From Madurella fahalii (taxonomy: Eukaryota; Ascomycota; Sordariomycetes; Sordariales), in NCBI GenBank assembly GCA_029876055.1, contig CM056877.1:3844001-3908000 (forward strand): a stretch of DNA of 64,000 nt, given 5' to 3'. The notes beneath the pieces are model-generated. The model made no database searches. It saw only the letters and a list, made by a program, of their open reading frames with translations, and was not told the origin of the DNA. Numbering within the stretch: position 1 is the first letter of the stretch; each line of letters begins with the position of its first letter. Positions 1-11,483 of the stretch are shown here, piece by piece. The position numbers and the translations under genes were made by a program.

Positions 1-298
1 TTGTCTGCACGAGGGGTTGCGTTCTATTCAGATTGGAACCAAGAAGCGACCTCTGGGAACCAAGCGACCCATCCACGGCGGTCTCCCCGCGAACCAAATG
101 TTCACTCTCCATGCCTGGTAACGTACTGGGAATCATGCGGCAGAAAGGACCTCCGTGGGGGACGCTGACCGCCCTCAAATCTTCCCCACAGTTCTCTCCG
201 GTGAGTTGTTCTCGGGCTGTCTAGGCGTGTTAGAGGTAACGCACATTGCTTTTTGCTGCGTGTGGACAGTGATCAACAATCGCTATCCGGGCAGTCCA

Positions 299-400
299 GG
301 AAAAAAAAAGAAAAAAGAGAAAAAGAAAAAAAAAAAAAAGTAAAAAAAAAAGGGGAGAGAATTAAGATAAAATGAAGTAAAATAAAGTAAAATAAATAAT
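299..400. repeat. A-rich low-complexity tract
   Basis: Runs of A broken by single G, followed by AAATAAAGTA-like motifs. This is simple sequence with no coding sense. It could be a decayed poly-A tail or plain microsatellite, and nothing nearby decides which. Confidence 0.7.
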
Positions 401-1240
401 TTGCTCAGCGGGCACAGAAGGTTGAAACGAGAGCCCTTTTTTCGTTCTGTTCGATGCTATGCTGCAAGTCGGCGGCCCACGAGCGGAACAGGGAAACGAG
501 CCTTGTCTCCATTCGGGAATTTTTGACGAGGGTGACACGCAGCGAACCAACCATGAGGCTTCCAACCGGTTGACACGAGGAGCTCGAGGAGCGTTTCACA
601 CAGTAATTTTTTCAACCTTGACTGTTCACCGCAGTAAGAGAGCGGTTATTACGGATCCGAATCTCCACTGGGTAGCTGTGCTCGTGTGATCGACCTGTCC
701 CACCTCCCAACCGCTGGGAGGCTGTCACACCACATGGAATGTCCTCGCTCTCGTTTGTGCGACCCGCCCTCTGCTGCAGGATTGGCGGGGAGGTTGATTG
801 AGAGCTGATCGATGCAAAGCACTTGAGCCCTGGAGCCCCGGAGCCTTGCAGAGAGTCAAGATGATGGACCAAGCCCGGGCCTGCCTTTCTCAGTGCGGCG
901 GCAGAAGCCCTGCTCCGGAAATCCTACAACTCGCGCAAGCGTGCTCCTAGATGGTCCAAGCGGCTTCCCCCCGGGGAAGACCCCAAAATTCGCGCTGCGT
1001 GGCGTCAAACAAGGTTAAAATCATCGACGCCAGATACCACCTTGGTTGCGTCCCTGTAAATGGCAGATTCCGGTGCCTCAAACGTCATGTGTATAATATA
1101 GCATATACCGGGCGCATACAAAGTTTGGCGAGGGATGCACTAGGAGGAACAATCTCTCCGCTGACGATCAGGGGATGTCGAACAATAAAACCCTTCCCGC
1201 CCAGTTAAAAAACTGCGTTCGCTCAGCTGCAATGGGAAGA

Positions 1241-1265
1241 CTGGCAGCAGCAGCAGCAGCAGCAA
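1241..1265. repeat. CAG trinucleotide run
   Basis: About seven CAG/GCA units in a row in otherwise unremarkable intergenic DNA. Not in a recognised reading frame. Confidence 0.8.
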
Positions 1266-4200
1266 CTGGGACATGAACGCGCTTGGCCTTTCCCGCGATA
1301 CCCGATATTTGCCGGTGGAGCTGTCGCGGCGGTCCTTGCAATTCGGTCCAACCTTCCCGGAGGTGCCCTGCAGCTGCCTCACCGGTTGACAAAATCGCAC
1401 TACTGCGGGGCAGGCCCGTCCGGGGCAAGCTCATTGCAGCAAGCCACAACGCCATTGCTTTGCGGGACTTGTGAGTGTACACTTAGCTACACTAACGCAA
1501 AGAGTGGGGCATCGCGCTACCGCGCTACTGTACGTGTACGTAAGCTAGACCCTTTTGATGAGACAGGATTTATGCGACTCTGGCTCGGGTCCCATACAGC
1601 TTTGTACAACATGCAATCCCGTCCGTTTGGGAGAAGAAATGATCTGCTGGTTGGGACGGGAGGATAATATCCGTTGAGAGACACGTTGACCGCCGCAGGG
1701 ATTGCCCCGGTTGCATCACGGTATGGATACTCACACAGTATCTTGCGCGCAGACCTAAAGCCGTGTGCTGGGAAATACCGAGATTTCGTCGCCCAAAACG
1801 GCCGGAGAGCAACAATATTCTCCTGCAGGTTGTCGGGGATTGCGCGACTTCCTCGTTGGCTGTGGCAGGGCCAGGGGGATGTGAGGATTCCCAGGGACCT
1901 TGCGTGATGGCAGGTTCCGTACCGTGGGTGGGCGAAAAGGGGAAGCCCGCACACAACCGAGCACTGGCGCCCAGGTCGGCCAGGTGCAAGACTAAAAAAA
2001 TTATCAAAACAAGATAAATAGAATAACAAAAAACAAAATGTACAATGATTAAAATGGAAATTAAAAATTGGGTCAATGCAGTTGTTTGCTTGGCGTTCCT
2101 TTTCTAAGCGGCTTGTTCCGGCGGGTCGGCGTCCTTGAGGTGGCCATTGGCGGCCGCCGGGTCGCGGAAGCCTCTCGGGCACGTCGCGACGCTGAAACAT
2201 CTAGTGTAGGATGGGAGCGCGCGAGATGATGGAAGACGTCTCGAGGCTGCCAAGCTGTCCCGGGGGCTCCCTTACGATAAGGCGCCGTGTACGGTACCAT
2301 GGGGGCGGCAACGGTAGGATGGAAGGCATTCCCGGAGCCCGGGAAGGCAAGGAAAAGCCACCTCCCACCTTCTTGTTTAGCACCTGCCAAAACTGGACAG
2401 CTCTCCACAGAATCGACACTTTAGGCTGCAGCCAGAAATTTTAACGTTGACGTTGGGACCTGCATCGACAGGTCGATCTAAGATTCATATGCTGCCCGAA
2501 GGCGCCCCCGGATGGGAGAACGGCTTTCTCGGTCGGCATTGCTGCCTTGAAACCCACTGCCGGCTCTGCTTCCGGCCAACCTTATTTGCACCTCCAGTCC
2601 CAACTCCTATGCTCGCCCTCCGCTGCGTCTCGACCACCGCCCCCGCGTATTCTGACCTATCGTCGCCGCCCGTGGCACAATGACTCAGCCGTTCCTAACT
2701 CGGCCTCGCAAGATGCATCTAGCCACTGCCCCTCGTACAGCAGAGATGGGAAAGACGCGCCGTCAGCTCGGTGTAAAGATCCGGGACCATGACTGAAGCC
2801 CGGGAAGTGACGCCAGGCGGCCGCCGGCATAAGCAGTTAATTCCGGCCGGCCGCACGCCCGCATTGCGGATAGAGCAGTGATATTGCCATGCTGTCAAGC
2901 CCGTGCTATCTTGCCCGTGCTATCTTTGGGCTCATGCGTCATCAGACATGTTGTGTTCCCTACCGCGTCGAAGAGTGATGAGAATCCAAGTCTCACCCGC
3001 CTGCCCGCCCGCCCGCCCTCTTCGTCGGAAACAATTCCGGTGCTGGTTTTGTATCCGGTCGCTGGTAGAATAGATTCCTCTGCTCTCACCATGGAGCAAA
3101 GCCAGACAAGGAGAACTCTAGTACCAGGTTCCAGCCCAGCCCAGGATCTAACATCAGAGCGGGAGAGTGAGGCCACCAGGTTAGAAAACCTTTCGGTGAC
3201 CAGGTAAGTGAGACTCCGACGACCAGAGGGATTCCCATGACCTGTCCCATGCCATGTCCTACTCGAAACTCCTGGAATGAACACCGAGCATTTCAATGGC
3301 CGCAGAAAAATGGCCTATAACATGTCACTACACAGGGTAAGGACCACTGTGCTTCTTTTGCAGTCTTCCGAGCTGCTTCATTACATAGAATAATCCCAGC
3401 TCTGAAGTAGGTCGAGGGGAGGAAAAGGAAATAAGATGGAAAACCACAGTGAGCTTGATTCATAGTCTAGCACTCACTTAGGACGGAAAATATACCTCAC
3501 CAGGTATGATTTGTACAGGTACTATCTGCGGGGGTGGAAGATAGGTTTCTACAACGAGTGTTTAAAGGGAAAGGATCAGTTTACAGCACCGTACGGACTA
3601 CTCCGAAAACCCAAGAAGCTTTGTGGTTTCTAGGGTGCCCATGGAGTCGAGTGACTTTTCCTAGACAACCCTCCCCCTTCCAGGTTCGACAACCGTCGGG
3701 ATCGTCAACTCGGAATCAATAATGGTTGGCTCCGGACGAACACATCGATAACCATCCTTTAGCAAATCGGGTGCGCGCATCAGAAATCCCATTTCCTGCT
3801 CGATCGGATTCTAGTACAGCAGGCATCCCACCCATTACGTACAACCGCCCTTCATACAGACGTCAACCCCCCACGGCAAACCATCTCGAAGTCCCGCTCT
3901 GTTTCTGCTTCGTTCGAAATAAGCAACATAGGAAAAGTCCAAAAAGAATCGAAGTGGGGGTTGTTCTGCAAAGTTGCAAAAATGTACGGGTTCGAAGAGA
4001 AGTTAATTACAGCACAGGGGACAGAAACGTCTCGAGTAGCAGTAAAAAGCAATAACCAAGTTGAAAAAAAAAGAGTAATAAAAAAGAAAGAAAGCGGTCT
4101 TGAAGTACTTAGGGGGTATCATTCTAGTAGTCCAGTCTTTAGAGTGTGCTGCTGATTGTGCAGAGGAAGAAATAAATAACTTAGAAAAAAAAAAAAAGCC

Positions 4201-4322
4201 AAAACTTGCTGAAATCATATCTGCCGTCTTCATCTTGATCAATGAGAGGAAAGGAAAATGACAAAGGAAAGCATTGGTTTGGTTTGGTTATCTGGTAATC
4301 CTCCTCCTCCTCCTCAACCCCC

Positions 4323-7300
4323 TCAGTCATCTTCGAAGAAGCCGGTGTCAAAGTCCTCGGCCTGCGCATCCGCATCGTATGCGCTGCGCTGCATCATAGG
4401 AGGCGTCACCGGCTCAACGAGTGCACGTCGCGGAGGAGTGCTCTGCACCGAAGCCTTGGCTTCCTGCTTGCTTGAGGCCGGGGCTGAAGGAGGCGGCTTG
4501 GGGCGGTTGGCGAGATCTTGAGGCGTGAACCGGCGGCCCGTGTTGGAGAATGCCGTGGGCTGCTTGGCTTGCGCAGTGGGAGGGGTCTGGCGCATCCCCG
4601 AGGCCGGTGGCGTCAGGAGCCCTCCGAGGAAGCTGTTCGCCGTAGTGCTGCTCCGCGAAGGCGTGGAATTGCTTCCGCCAACATGGGCAGGGGACGACAA
4701 CACGCTGCCAAGATCTCGTCTATTTCTCCAGTTGCCCCATGCCGCAGCCAGCGGACCAACGGCCTGGGCAACACGAGGAGTCGCTGCGTCTCGAATTGTT
4801 GCCGCGATATTGGGTAGGTTGATGGATGAACCCCCGTTCATCGCCCTCTCCCGTTCTTGTTCCTCCATCTGCAGGTTTGCCTGGAGACGAATAGCCGCGT
4901 CCCTGACGGCGTTCTTGTCGTAATCTTCCCGGCTAAGGGCACCGATGATGTCTTGCAGATCCGAGTGTCTCACAGCAAGAAGCTCACGCAGCCAGATGAT
5001 CTCATCGTCGCGCTTGGAAATCTTTGTCTCCGCATCGGGATCGGTCTTGGAGAGCTTCACTTCGAGCTCCTCAATCCGTTGCTCGCGCTCTTGCAGCTGC
5101 TCCTGCAGCACCATGATCGATTCGCGTAGGGCTTGCGGCGAAATTTTCTCGGGGAGTTCAGGCTGGCGAGTAGTAGCCTTAGGTTGAGGAGCTGGTTCGA
5201 AGCCAGCAACGGACTTGGCCGCCTGAGCCGCTGCTCGGGCAGCCTCCTTGGCGATCTCCAGCTTCTCCTCCAGGTGAGCCACCTTGTCTTGCAGGTATTC
5301 AGACTTGGACGTAGAAATGCTTAGCCGTTCCAAGAGGTTCTGCTCGGTCCTCTGGGCGTCCTCGGTTGTGTTGCTGAGCTGGCGGTCGTAGCGCGCCTGC
5401 AGATCCTCGATCTCGTTCTGGTGCTTACGTGCGAGCTCCTCAAGTTCTGCCCGCTTCGAGGTCTGTGCTTCCTCCAGAAGCATCTCATGGCGGGCCTTGG
5501 CGGTATCCGCGTCTAGCTTGACTTGATCGAGTTGAGTTCTGAGTCTAGCCATCTGGTCCTCGAGCTCCTCGCGGACAACATTGACCTGGTGGTTCGCATT
5601 ATCAACTTCGGACTGCATGGCGTCGCGAGTGCGCTGAACCTCACGGGCAGCGGATTCCCTCGCCTCCTGGAACTCGGCTTGGTAACGGAGAGCGCTCTGG
5701 TGTAGCTTGTGGTTCTCGGTACGCATCTCGGCGAGGACGGTCTCGAGTCTCTTACACTCAGCGACAGCCCTCATGCCCTGGCGCTCGCCCATCTCCAGCC
5801 TCTCGAGCTCAGTTTCGATACGCTCGCGGGTCCTCGCTTCAGCTTGCAGCCTAGCATCCAGGACCTCCTGGCGAGCCAACAGGGCTTGCTCCTTCTTCGT
5901 GCGCCGGGCGTTCTCCTCGGCAATGTCCTTCGCGGCCAGCGCCATCTCCTCTTGCAGCGTGATGAACTTGGAGCGCCAGTTGTCGCGGACACGCTCATTC
6001 TCTTGCAGTTGGATACCAAGAGTGTCGATGAGCTTATGCAAAGCCTTATTCTCGTCAAGAGCTTGCGTGAGTTCCTTATCATGTCGCTGGGCAATGCTGG
6101 CGATGCGATCCGTCTCGGATCGCCAGTGTTGAGCCTCTTTTCGAGCCTCTCTCGCGTCGGCCTCGGCGGTGTTGATACGGTTCTGTGCCTCACTCTGAGT
6201 TTGGTGAGTGTTGGCCTGAGTAGCCTCTAGTACCGTCAAGCGCATCGCACTCTTGCTGTGCGCAGACTCGAGGGCCTTGATCTTCTGTTCCTTCTCCTCG
6301 ACGACTTCTCGGAGCCGAATTTCTTCTTCTGACGATATCCGAAGTAAGCGCTGAACTTCTGAGAGTCTGTCTTCGGCCGCTCTCCTTCCCTTGACTTCTT
6401 CCTCTGCTTGCCGTTCTGCGTTGTGCACCCGATCCTCGAGGTCGGTAATACGCTGTGTCGACGCGCTCTTGTTCATCATCTCGACCTCGATCCTGGTGGC
6501 CGCGGATTGCAGTTCCCGGTCGATTTCCGCCGCACGGTTTTCGGCAGCCCGTCTGGCAGAAGCCTCAGCCTCCGTTTTGGTCTCCTGCGCACGGAGGCGC
6601 TGCTCGAGCTCAGCAATACGGGCCTGGAGCTTGTTCAGCTCCTCATCCTTGTCCGCGGCGGGGAGAGCGGCGGATATGCGGCTCTCCACGGCCTCTTCCA
6701 CAATGTGCTTGAGATCTTCACCACGGAACGCAGGCTCGAGCGGCTGGCTGAGCTGTCCTTTCATTTCTTCGAGGGCATTCAGGATAACAGAGGTGTCATT
6801 GAGCGGCTGTGCGGGGGCCGGAGACGGTTCCCTGGGCTGATTCTGCTGATGCGTAACAATTGCATCCAGAACCGCGGCTCGGATCTGCTCCAGCCTGCGA
6901 TCCCGGCGGGGGCTCACAGAACGCAGAGGACCGGGGACCTCATCGTCCTCGTCATCAGCGTCGCTTTCGCGGCCGTCTGCGGACATGCTGCGCATTTCCG
7001 GTCGGCTAGACGGCGCGCGCCTCGAGATCCCTGCCAAGGCGATATTGATGCTGTCCAAGGTCTGTTCCAGTGGTCCGAGGCGGGCTGCAAGCAAGCCGCC
7101 GACGAGTTCGTTAACACGGCCATCGAAGAAGTTGACGCGAGACTCGAGTTTGACTTGCTCATCCTCCGAGAAAGCACCCTCCCAGTCGCTGGTAGGTAGG
7201 CTCTCGCTGCCGTTAAGATGGTGCACAGCGCCCTGCGCGGACGCGGCACTGCGAGGCGGATCGACAAATGGATCTTCCAGCATAGATTGATGACCCTCCG

Positions 7301-10300
7301 CTGCAAGAACATGATGATACCGGTCTGGGCTCGGGCTCGGGCTCGGGCTCGGAGCCTCACTGCGGTAGTGGTCTTCGAGAGGCATGTGTGAAGGCGAGGA
7401 GTCTGGGACAGCAGCTACAGGCGAGTGGGCAATCGGACTGGATTGATGCCATTGCGACTGGTTGTTGTATGTCTTATTGACGCCCATATCGGGGTTCTCG
7501 TTCAGACGGCGCATGACCTCGTCGATATCAGCCATGGTCGGCTCGAGCGGCACGGCGTCTTCAACATGACCGTCACCCTCAACGGTAGGCAAGCCCTCGT
7601 CGGGGAGAGGCCATGATTCTCGGGTATTATCGGTCTCGAGGGGTGTGATGACTGGCTGTGTTTCCGCCGGCTCGTCATCGGGTACAGGCGACGGACTAGC
7701 AGCGAAACGAGACGCTGCGAGCCCAGTTCGCTTCGGCGGCGGTAGCGGTGGAGGACTTCTGGCATACCGGGATGCGGACAAGCCCTTAGGAGCAATGATG
7801 GGCGGGGGCGAGACGGGTTCCTCCACTGTCTTCTCGATAGAGTCTGCCACCTCTTCTTCGCTTTCCTGATCCGCGGCTTGCGATTCATCAGCTGCGCCCA
7901 CCAAGTCGTCCTGAGTTGATCCATCCGTGTCCAGAGCTGCTCCCGACTGGCCCGCAGGCTGGTCAGTAAGCTCCGGAGTGGCATCAGCGGCCGGCTCGGG
8001 TGTTCCGGCCCACACTGCTGCGCCTGGAACGAAAGCCTTGGCGGTCGCAGAGAGAGACTTCTTATGTGCCGATTTGTACGTGTCGCCGCCGAAAGGCCTC
8101 GCCTCGTTGAAGGCTTGCATATCGACGGTATTCTTGAACTCAAACGGCGCCCAGTTCATCGTAGCCTGATCGGGGGATGTCACAGACGGGCTGGCGGTTG
8201 TTTTCGTGTCCGTCGTTTCCGAAACAATTGTTGACGACAGAGTCGTGTCTGCCTGGCCGAGGTTTGATTCATCAAACGACTTGTCCTCCATCGGCACATC
8301 CTCCTGGACAGCCGTTTCCAGTCTGCCTTCGGGCACGGGCGTGTCTTCTTTGCTAGGCTCTGCAAAGAGGGGCAGGCCATCGTCTTCACCAACATTGGCC
8401 CGGGCCCTCTTGAACCGCGACTCGTCAATCAAGCGGCCGTCAGGGTCGTCCGGTAGTTCGCCAGATGCCTGTGGGTCTGGCCTCTCGGGCCGAACAATCG
8501 GGATAGCCTTGGATTTCTTGACCGGCTTGATAATGTCCGAGGCAGATAGGTCAATGTTGCCAAAGATGGAGCTAGTCCTGTTGCTGGCGCTCTCACCCCC
8601 TGACATGGGGCTTGTGACAGACCTCGAGAGCGAATGCGGCGTGAAAGCGGGAGCATCGGGACGGAATTTGGGCCCTGTGGTTGAGAAACTGAAGTCGCTC
8701 TTTCCAGGCGCAAATGCGGGAGCGTTCACGTTGATCTTGGAAGTGTTGGTCGATGGCAGGTTGGACGGCGTGGTGCTGGCCCGGCTTATGCCCATGTTGA
8801 ATGCCATGGGCTGGAACACATTGCTCGAGAATGTGAATGCGCTCGGCTTGAAGGTGTTTGTCGGATCAAACTTGAACTCGGGCGCTTCCACATTCAACTT
8901 TGAGAAGGATGATTTGCTCCCGTGGCTGGGACGAAGTCGGTGGGTGTTCTCACCAGACTTGCCAGACTCATCAGTCCAAGGATTGCTAGCCGTGGAAAAC
9001 GAGCGCTGGTGGAGCAGCTTGGAGAAGTCCAGCGCTTGAACAGGTGTGCCCAGGTTGCTCGGGTTCGTCTCAATTTCAGAATCCTCAGTCGAGTGAGCGT
9101 TGATTCGCTGCAGTGTGGGCCGGAAGCCCCCGTCGTTGGTGGCATCATCTTCGGTGAAGTATTTCTGAGACAATGAATGCCCACGACTATGCGGCCTAGG
9201 ATGATGCAAGACGAGGCCGTCTGTATCACTACCAAATCGTGGGGGCTGAGGAGCAAATTGAACTGCCGACTCGTTCGGATGTGCAAGGGTCGATGCCATC
9301 GGAACCGCCTCGACCATGTCATTCTCGTTATGTGGGCTATAGTCCTCATCGTTTTCGAGCTGCGACCGCATTTGCTCCTCCAGATGGTACTCGGCCTCAT
9401 CAATCTCCCTTTGCAGACTGTCGTTAGGGTTGAGACGAACCAGGCCGGCCTCGTGGGGGCCGGATGGACTTTGCATCGGTGGTTCTTCGTCAACCTCGCG
9501 AAGCTCCTGCAAGCGAGGCGAGGCCTTGACAGGCGGCTGGAATTGATGGGGCAATGTTGGATACTGAAGCGACTGGTGCCGTTGATGGGACATCGGACCC
9601 GACATGCCATCGGGAGAGAAAGGAGAGGTTGGCGACATCATCGCACTGAGGTTAGCCAGCGATGGCGAGCCCCCGCGATGGCCTTGTTGAAGCATCATCT
9701 GCGGAGACCATGCATGTGGCGAGGGAACCGAAATCGAGGCCCGAGGATTAAATTTGACAGCGAACGGACCGGGCGAGGCGCCGGCCGGGATACCAGGGCT
9801 CTGCGTGGCCGACGTTGTGAATGGAGCGGCAAAGGGGAGCCCCGGGATTGCCTGGTTGCTCGATGCCGAGGAAGTCGGGACCGGAGGAGAGAATGGAAGC
9901 GGAGGATACTGCGTCATCGATGCTTGCCTGCTCGTCGTGGATGCAGGAGAAATCGATGGCGGCGGCGGATCCTCGTCCCCGAACGAAACTCCCAGCGCGC
10001 GGAGCTTTGCCTCGTTCAGCTCGTCGACATACTTCTTCCATGCTGTAGGCCTCGTTAGAATCCGCATCCGAGACTTTGAAGCCCACGGGCACCTACCATT
10101 TAAATCCGGAAGAAGAACCTTCCAGCCTCGCTGCTCTCTTTCCCTCGCGAGGTCATCAAAGTCCGGCCAGGCGCCTCTGCTCTGCGATTTCTCCGTAGGG
10201 CCAAACTCTTCCGTTGGTTCATACAAGTCGAATCCGTCGATGTTGTAACCTAACTGCTGCCAACTTCGGAGCATACCGGTGACATCTGACTCTCTAAGGG

Positions 10301-11483
10301 GAAAGGGCCGTTTGCCCGGGAGGCCACGATCTTCGTCCCTGGGGAGAAGTACCAGGACGCTTTTACCCTTCCAGGGCACCTTCTTTTTGATCCGCGGCGT
10401 AGCCGCATTTAGGGTTTGTTTAGCAACCGCTTTTGAAGGCGTGGCGGGGATATTGTGCTCGCCATTAGAAACTCCTGCGGGTCCATTCAACCCTGCTCTG
10501 TGATCAGTGGTCGGTGTGCGGGGTCTCTCAATCCTAGAAAGCGACTCCCGAACCGCCTCGGTCAGGTCTCCAACAGGGCCGTAGTCGCCCACACTGGCGG
10601 GCGTCGCCAGTCCGTCGGAAGAGGCCATTCTCGAGACTACGTTCCCTCTCTTGCGATCAAGATGTGATTGTCTGAGGGTTTCACTGCTGGACTGCTTCGT
10701 GAGGTCCCCTCGAGACGCGTGGTTGCGTCTGGTGCTGTTCTTCGACCGGCTTGCCTTGGGTGTTCCTACGTCGTCGTAACCCAACCAGGCAGCTTCCTCA
10801 CCGGAAAATGAGCCGCTCAACGAAGAGTTCTCACTGTCGCCGGTGCCGTCGCTAAACCAATGGCGCTTTTCCTGATCGCTTCCGCCGGCGGTGTGTTGGC
10901 GAATCCACCCTTCGGTAATACCGTTTGCGAGGCGCCTTGCCCGGTTCGCCAGAACGGTCGCGGCGGCGCTAAGCCCGGGCAACCGTACCTCTGGCAGGGA
11001 GTCTGGTACGGGCGGTGCCGGCCGCAGGAAAGGGGTCTGGAGCTCGAGGCGATGGATCGGCGAGTCCTCCGACGCGTCGCTGCTCAAGCTCTGATCGCTG
11101 CTCGAGCTCTCGCTGCGCAGATGGGGTGGGTACGGCGAGCCCCAGTGGTGGGTGCCGGATTGCGCAGCTTCCCCCTCAGACTCAGCAGGACTGTCTGGTG
11201 GCGTCCTCAACAGTCCGCGGACTCGTTCGGGTAGTCGGGGCGCTGGCAGAGGCGGAAGTTCGGGGGACGACGCCTCGCCGTCGGCGGTTGACGCACTGGA
11301 GAACGCGGGAGACGCGGCTGATGATCGACGCCGGGACCGGAAACTTGTGAATTTGTCCGGTGCCGATGCACGGGGAGGAGTTCGTGGCGACACTTTTGCG
11401 GGAGACGTCTTTGCAGACTTTTTTTTAGAGAACCGCGGGTTAGCTGAGCCGTTGTTGGGGCTTTGCCGCGGGCGGCTCAGCAT
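4323..11483 (-). CDS. Very large disordered and coiled-coil protein
   Basis: A single frame of 2386 codons from ATG at 11483 to TGA at 4323-4325; function not recognised. The N-terminal third is basic, Ser/Pro-rich and disordered. A globular block around residues 368-470 (motifs VPWKGKSVLVLLP, GWKVLLPDLN and EAKLRALG) looks conserved. Residues about 845-980 hold repeated aromatic motifs such as NAPAFAPG, DAPAFTP and FSFST, reminiscent of FG-type or docking repeats. Residues about 1590-2180 are a long heptad-rich coiled coil (Glu/Arg/Lys/Gln/Ala). The C-terminal tail is disordered with an acidic end. The block at 368-470 is interrupted by an 18-codon segment with perfect intron signals (see the intron entry), so the mature protein is probably 2368 residues. 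The architecture suggests a scaffold, for example at cytoskeleton, spindle pole or septal pore, but that is inference. Confidence 0.85.
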   Translation of the reverse strand: MLSRPRQSPNNGSANPRFSKKKSAKTSPAKVSPRTPPRASAPDKFTSFRSRRRSSAASPAFSSASTADGEASSPELPPLPAPRLPERVRGLLRTPPDSPAESEGEAAQSGTHHWGSPYPPHLRSESSSSDQSLSSDASEDSPIHRLELQTPFLRPAPPVPDSLPEVRLPGLSAAATVLANRARRLANGITEGWIRQHTAGGSDQEKRHWFSDGTGDSENSSLSGSFSGEEAAWLGYDDVGTPKASRSKNSTRRNHASRGDLTKQSSSETLRQSHLDRKRGNVVSRMASSDGLATPASVGDYGPVGDLTEAVRESLSRIERPRTPTTDHRAGLNGPAGVSNGEHNIPATPSKAVAKQTLNAATPRIKKKVPWKGKSVLVLLPRDEDRGLPGKRPFPLRESDVTGMLRSWQQLGYNIDGFDLYEPTEEFGPTEKSQSRGAWPDFDDLAREREQRGWKVLLPDLNGRCPWASKSRMRILTRPTAWKKYVDELNEAKLRALGVSFGDEDPPPPSISPASTTSRQASMTQYPPLPFSPPVPTSSASSNQAIPGLPFAAPFTTSATQSPGIPAGASPGPFAVKFNPRASISVPSPHAWSPQMMLQQGHRGGSPSLANLSAMMSPTSPFSPDGMSGPMSHQRHQSLQYPTLPHQFQPPVKASPRLQELREVDEEPPMQSPSGPHEAGLVRLNPNDSLQREIDEAEYHLEEQMRSQLENDEDYSPHNENDMVEAVPMASTLAHPNESAVQFAPQPPRFGSDTDGLVLHHPRPHSRGHSLSQKYFTEDDATNDGGFRPTLQRINAHSTEDSEIETNPSNLGTPVQALDFSKLLHQRSFSTASNPWTDESGKSGENTHRLRPSHGSKSSFSKLNVEAPEFKFDPTNTFKPSAFTFSSNVFQPMAFNMGISRASTTPSNLPSTNTSKINVNAPAFAPGKSDFSFSTTGPKFRPDAPAFTPHSLSRSVTSPMSGGESASNRTSSIFGNIDLSASDIIKPVKKSKAIPIVRPERPDPQASGELPDDPDGRLIDESRFKRARANVGEDDGLPLFAEPSKEDTPVPEGRLETAVQEDVPMEDKSFDESNLGQADTTLSSTIVSETTDTKTTASPSVTSPDQATMNWAPFEFKNTVDMQAFNEARPFGGDTYKSAHKKSLSATAKAFVPGAAVWAGTPEPAADATPELTDQPAGQSGAALDTDGSTQDDLVGAADESQAADQESEEEVADSIEKTVEEPVSPPPIIAPKGLSASRYARSPPPLPPPKRTGLAASRFAASPSPVPDDEPAETQPVITPLETDNTRESWPLPDEGLPTVEGDGHVEDAVPLEPTMADIDEVMRRLNENPDMGVNKTYNNQSQWHQSSPIAHSPVAAVPDSSPSHMPLEDHYRSEAPSPSPSPSPDRYHHVLAAEGHQSMLEDPFVDPPRSAASAQGAVHHLNGSESLPTSDWEGAFSEDEQVKLESRVNFFDGRVNELVGGLLAARLGPLEQTLDSINIALAGISRRAPSSRPEMRSMSADGRESDADDEDDEVPGPLRSVSPRRDRRLEQIRAAVLDAIVTHQQNQPREPSPAPAQPLNDTSVILNALEEMKGQLSQPLEPAFRGEDLKHIVEEAVESRISAALPAADKDEELNKLQARIAELEQRLRAQETKTEAEASARRAAENRAAEIDRELQSAATRIEVEMMNKSASTQRITDLEDRVHNAERQAEEEVKGRRAAEDRLSEVQRLLRISSEEEIRLREVVEEKEQKIKALESAHSKSAMRLTVLEATQANTHQTQSEAQNRINTAEADAREARKEAQHWRSETDRIASIAQRHDKELTQALDENKALHKLIDTLGIQLQENERVRDNWRSKFITLQEEMALAAKDIAEENARRTKKEQALLARQEVLDARLQAEARTRERIETELERLEMGERQGMRAVAECKRLETVLAEMRTENHKLHQSALRYQAEFQEARESAAREVQRTRDAMQSEVDNANHQVNVVREELEDQMARLRTQLDQVKLDADTAKARHEMLLEEAQTSKRAELEELARKHQNEIEDLQARYDRQLSNTTEDAQRTEQNLLERLSISTSKSEYLQDKVAHLEEKLEIAKEAARAAAQAAKSVAGFEPAPQPKATTRQPELPEKISPQALRESIMVLQEQLQEREQRIEELEVKLSKTDPDAETKISKRDDEIIWLRELLAVRHSDLQDIIGALSREDYDKNAVRDAAIRLQANLQMEEQERERAMNGGSSINLPNIAATIRDAATPRVAQAVGPLAAAWGNWRNRRDLGSVLSSPAHVGGSNSTPSRSSTTANSFLGGLLTPPASGMRQTPPTAQAKQPTAFSNTGRRFTPQDLANRPKPPPSAPASSKQEAKASVQSTPPRRALVEPVTPPMMQRSAYDADAQAEDFDTGFFEDD
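10043..10096 (-). other. In-frame 54-nt intron in the large coiled-coil gene
   Basis: On the minus strand the segment starts GTAGGT, contains the branch-like TTCTAAC 17 nt before its end, and ends CTACAG. It is 54 nt, so reading through gives no stop. Removing it joins PDLN directly to AWKKYVDEL, replacing an 18-residue stretch of different composition with a smooth conserved-looking block. Exons are 11483-10097 and 10042-4323; splice phase 1. Confidence 0.85.

Larger units (their letters stand above)
1..4322. other. Intergenic, no gene recognised
   Basis: I see no convincing gene here; the open frames are short, overlap on both strands and match no family I know. It holds a purine/poly-A tract (about 299-400), a CAG trinucleotide run (about 1243-1264), an AT-rich patch (about 1990-2065), a GCCC run (about 3001-3018) and an A-rich patch before 4200. 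The last part is the 3' flank of the large minus-strand gene. Confidence 0.5.

Noticed and set aside
1517..2200. 227-codon minus-strand frame
   Set aside because: No start context, domain or compositional sign of coding; crosses an AT-rich patch.
5709..7199. Long plus-strand frames inside the large coiled-coil gene
   Set aside because: Antisense shadows of a biased coding sequence (repeated Glu/Leu codons).
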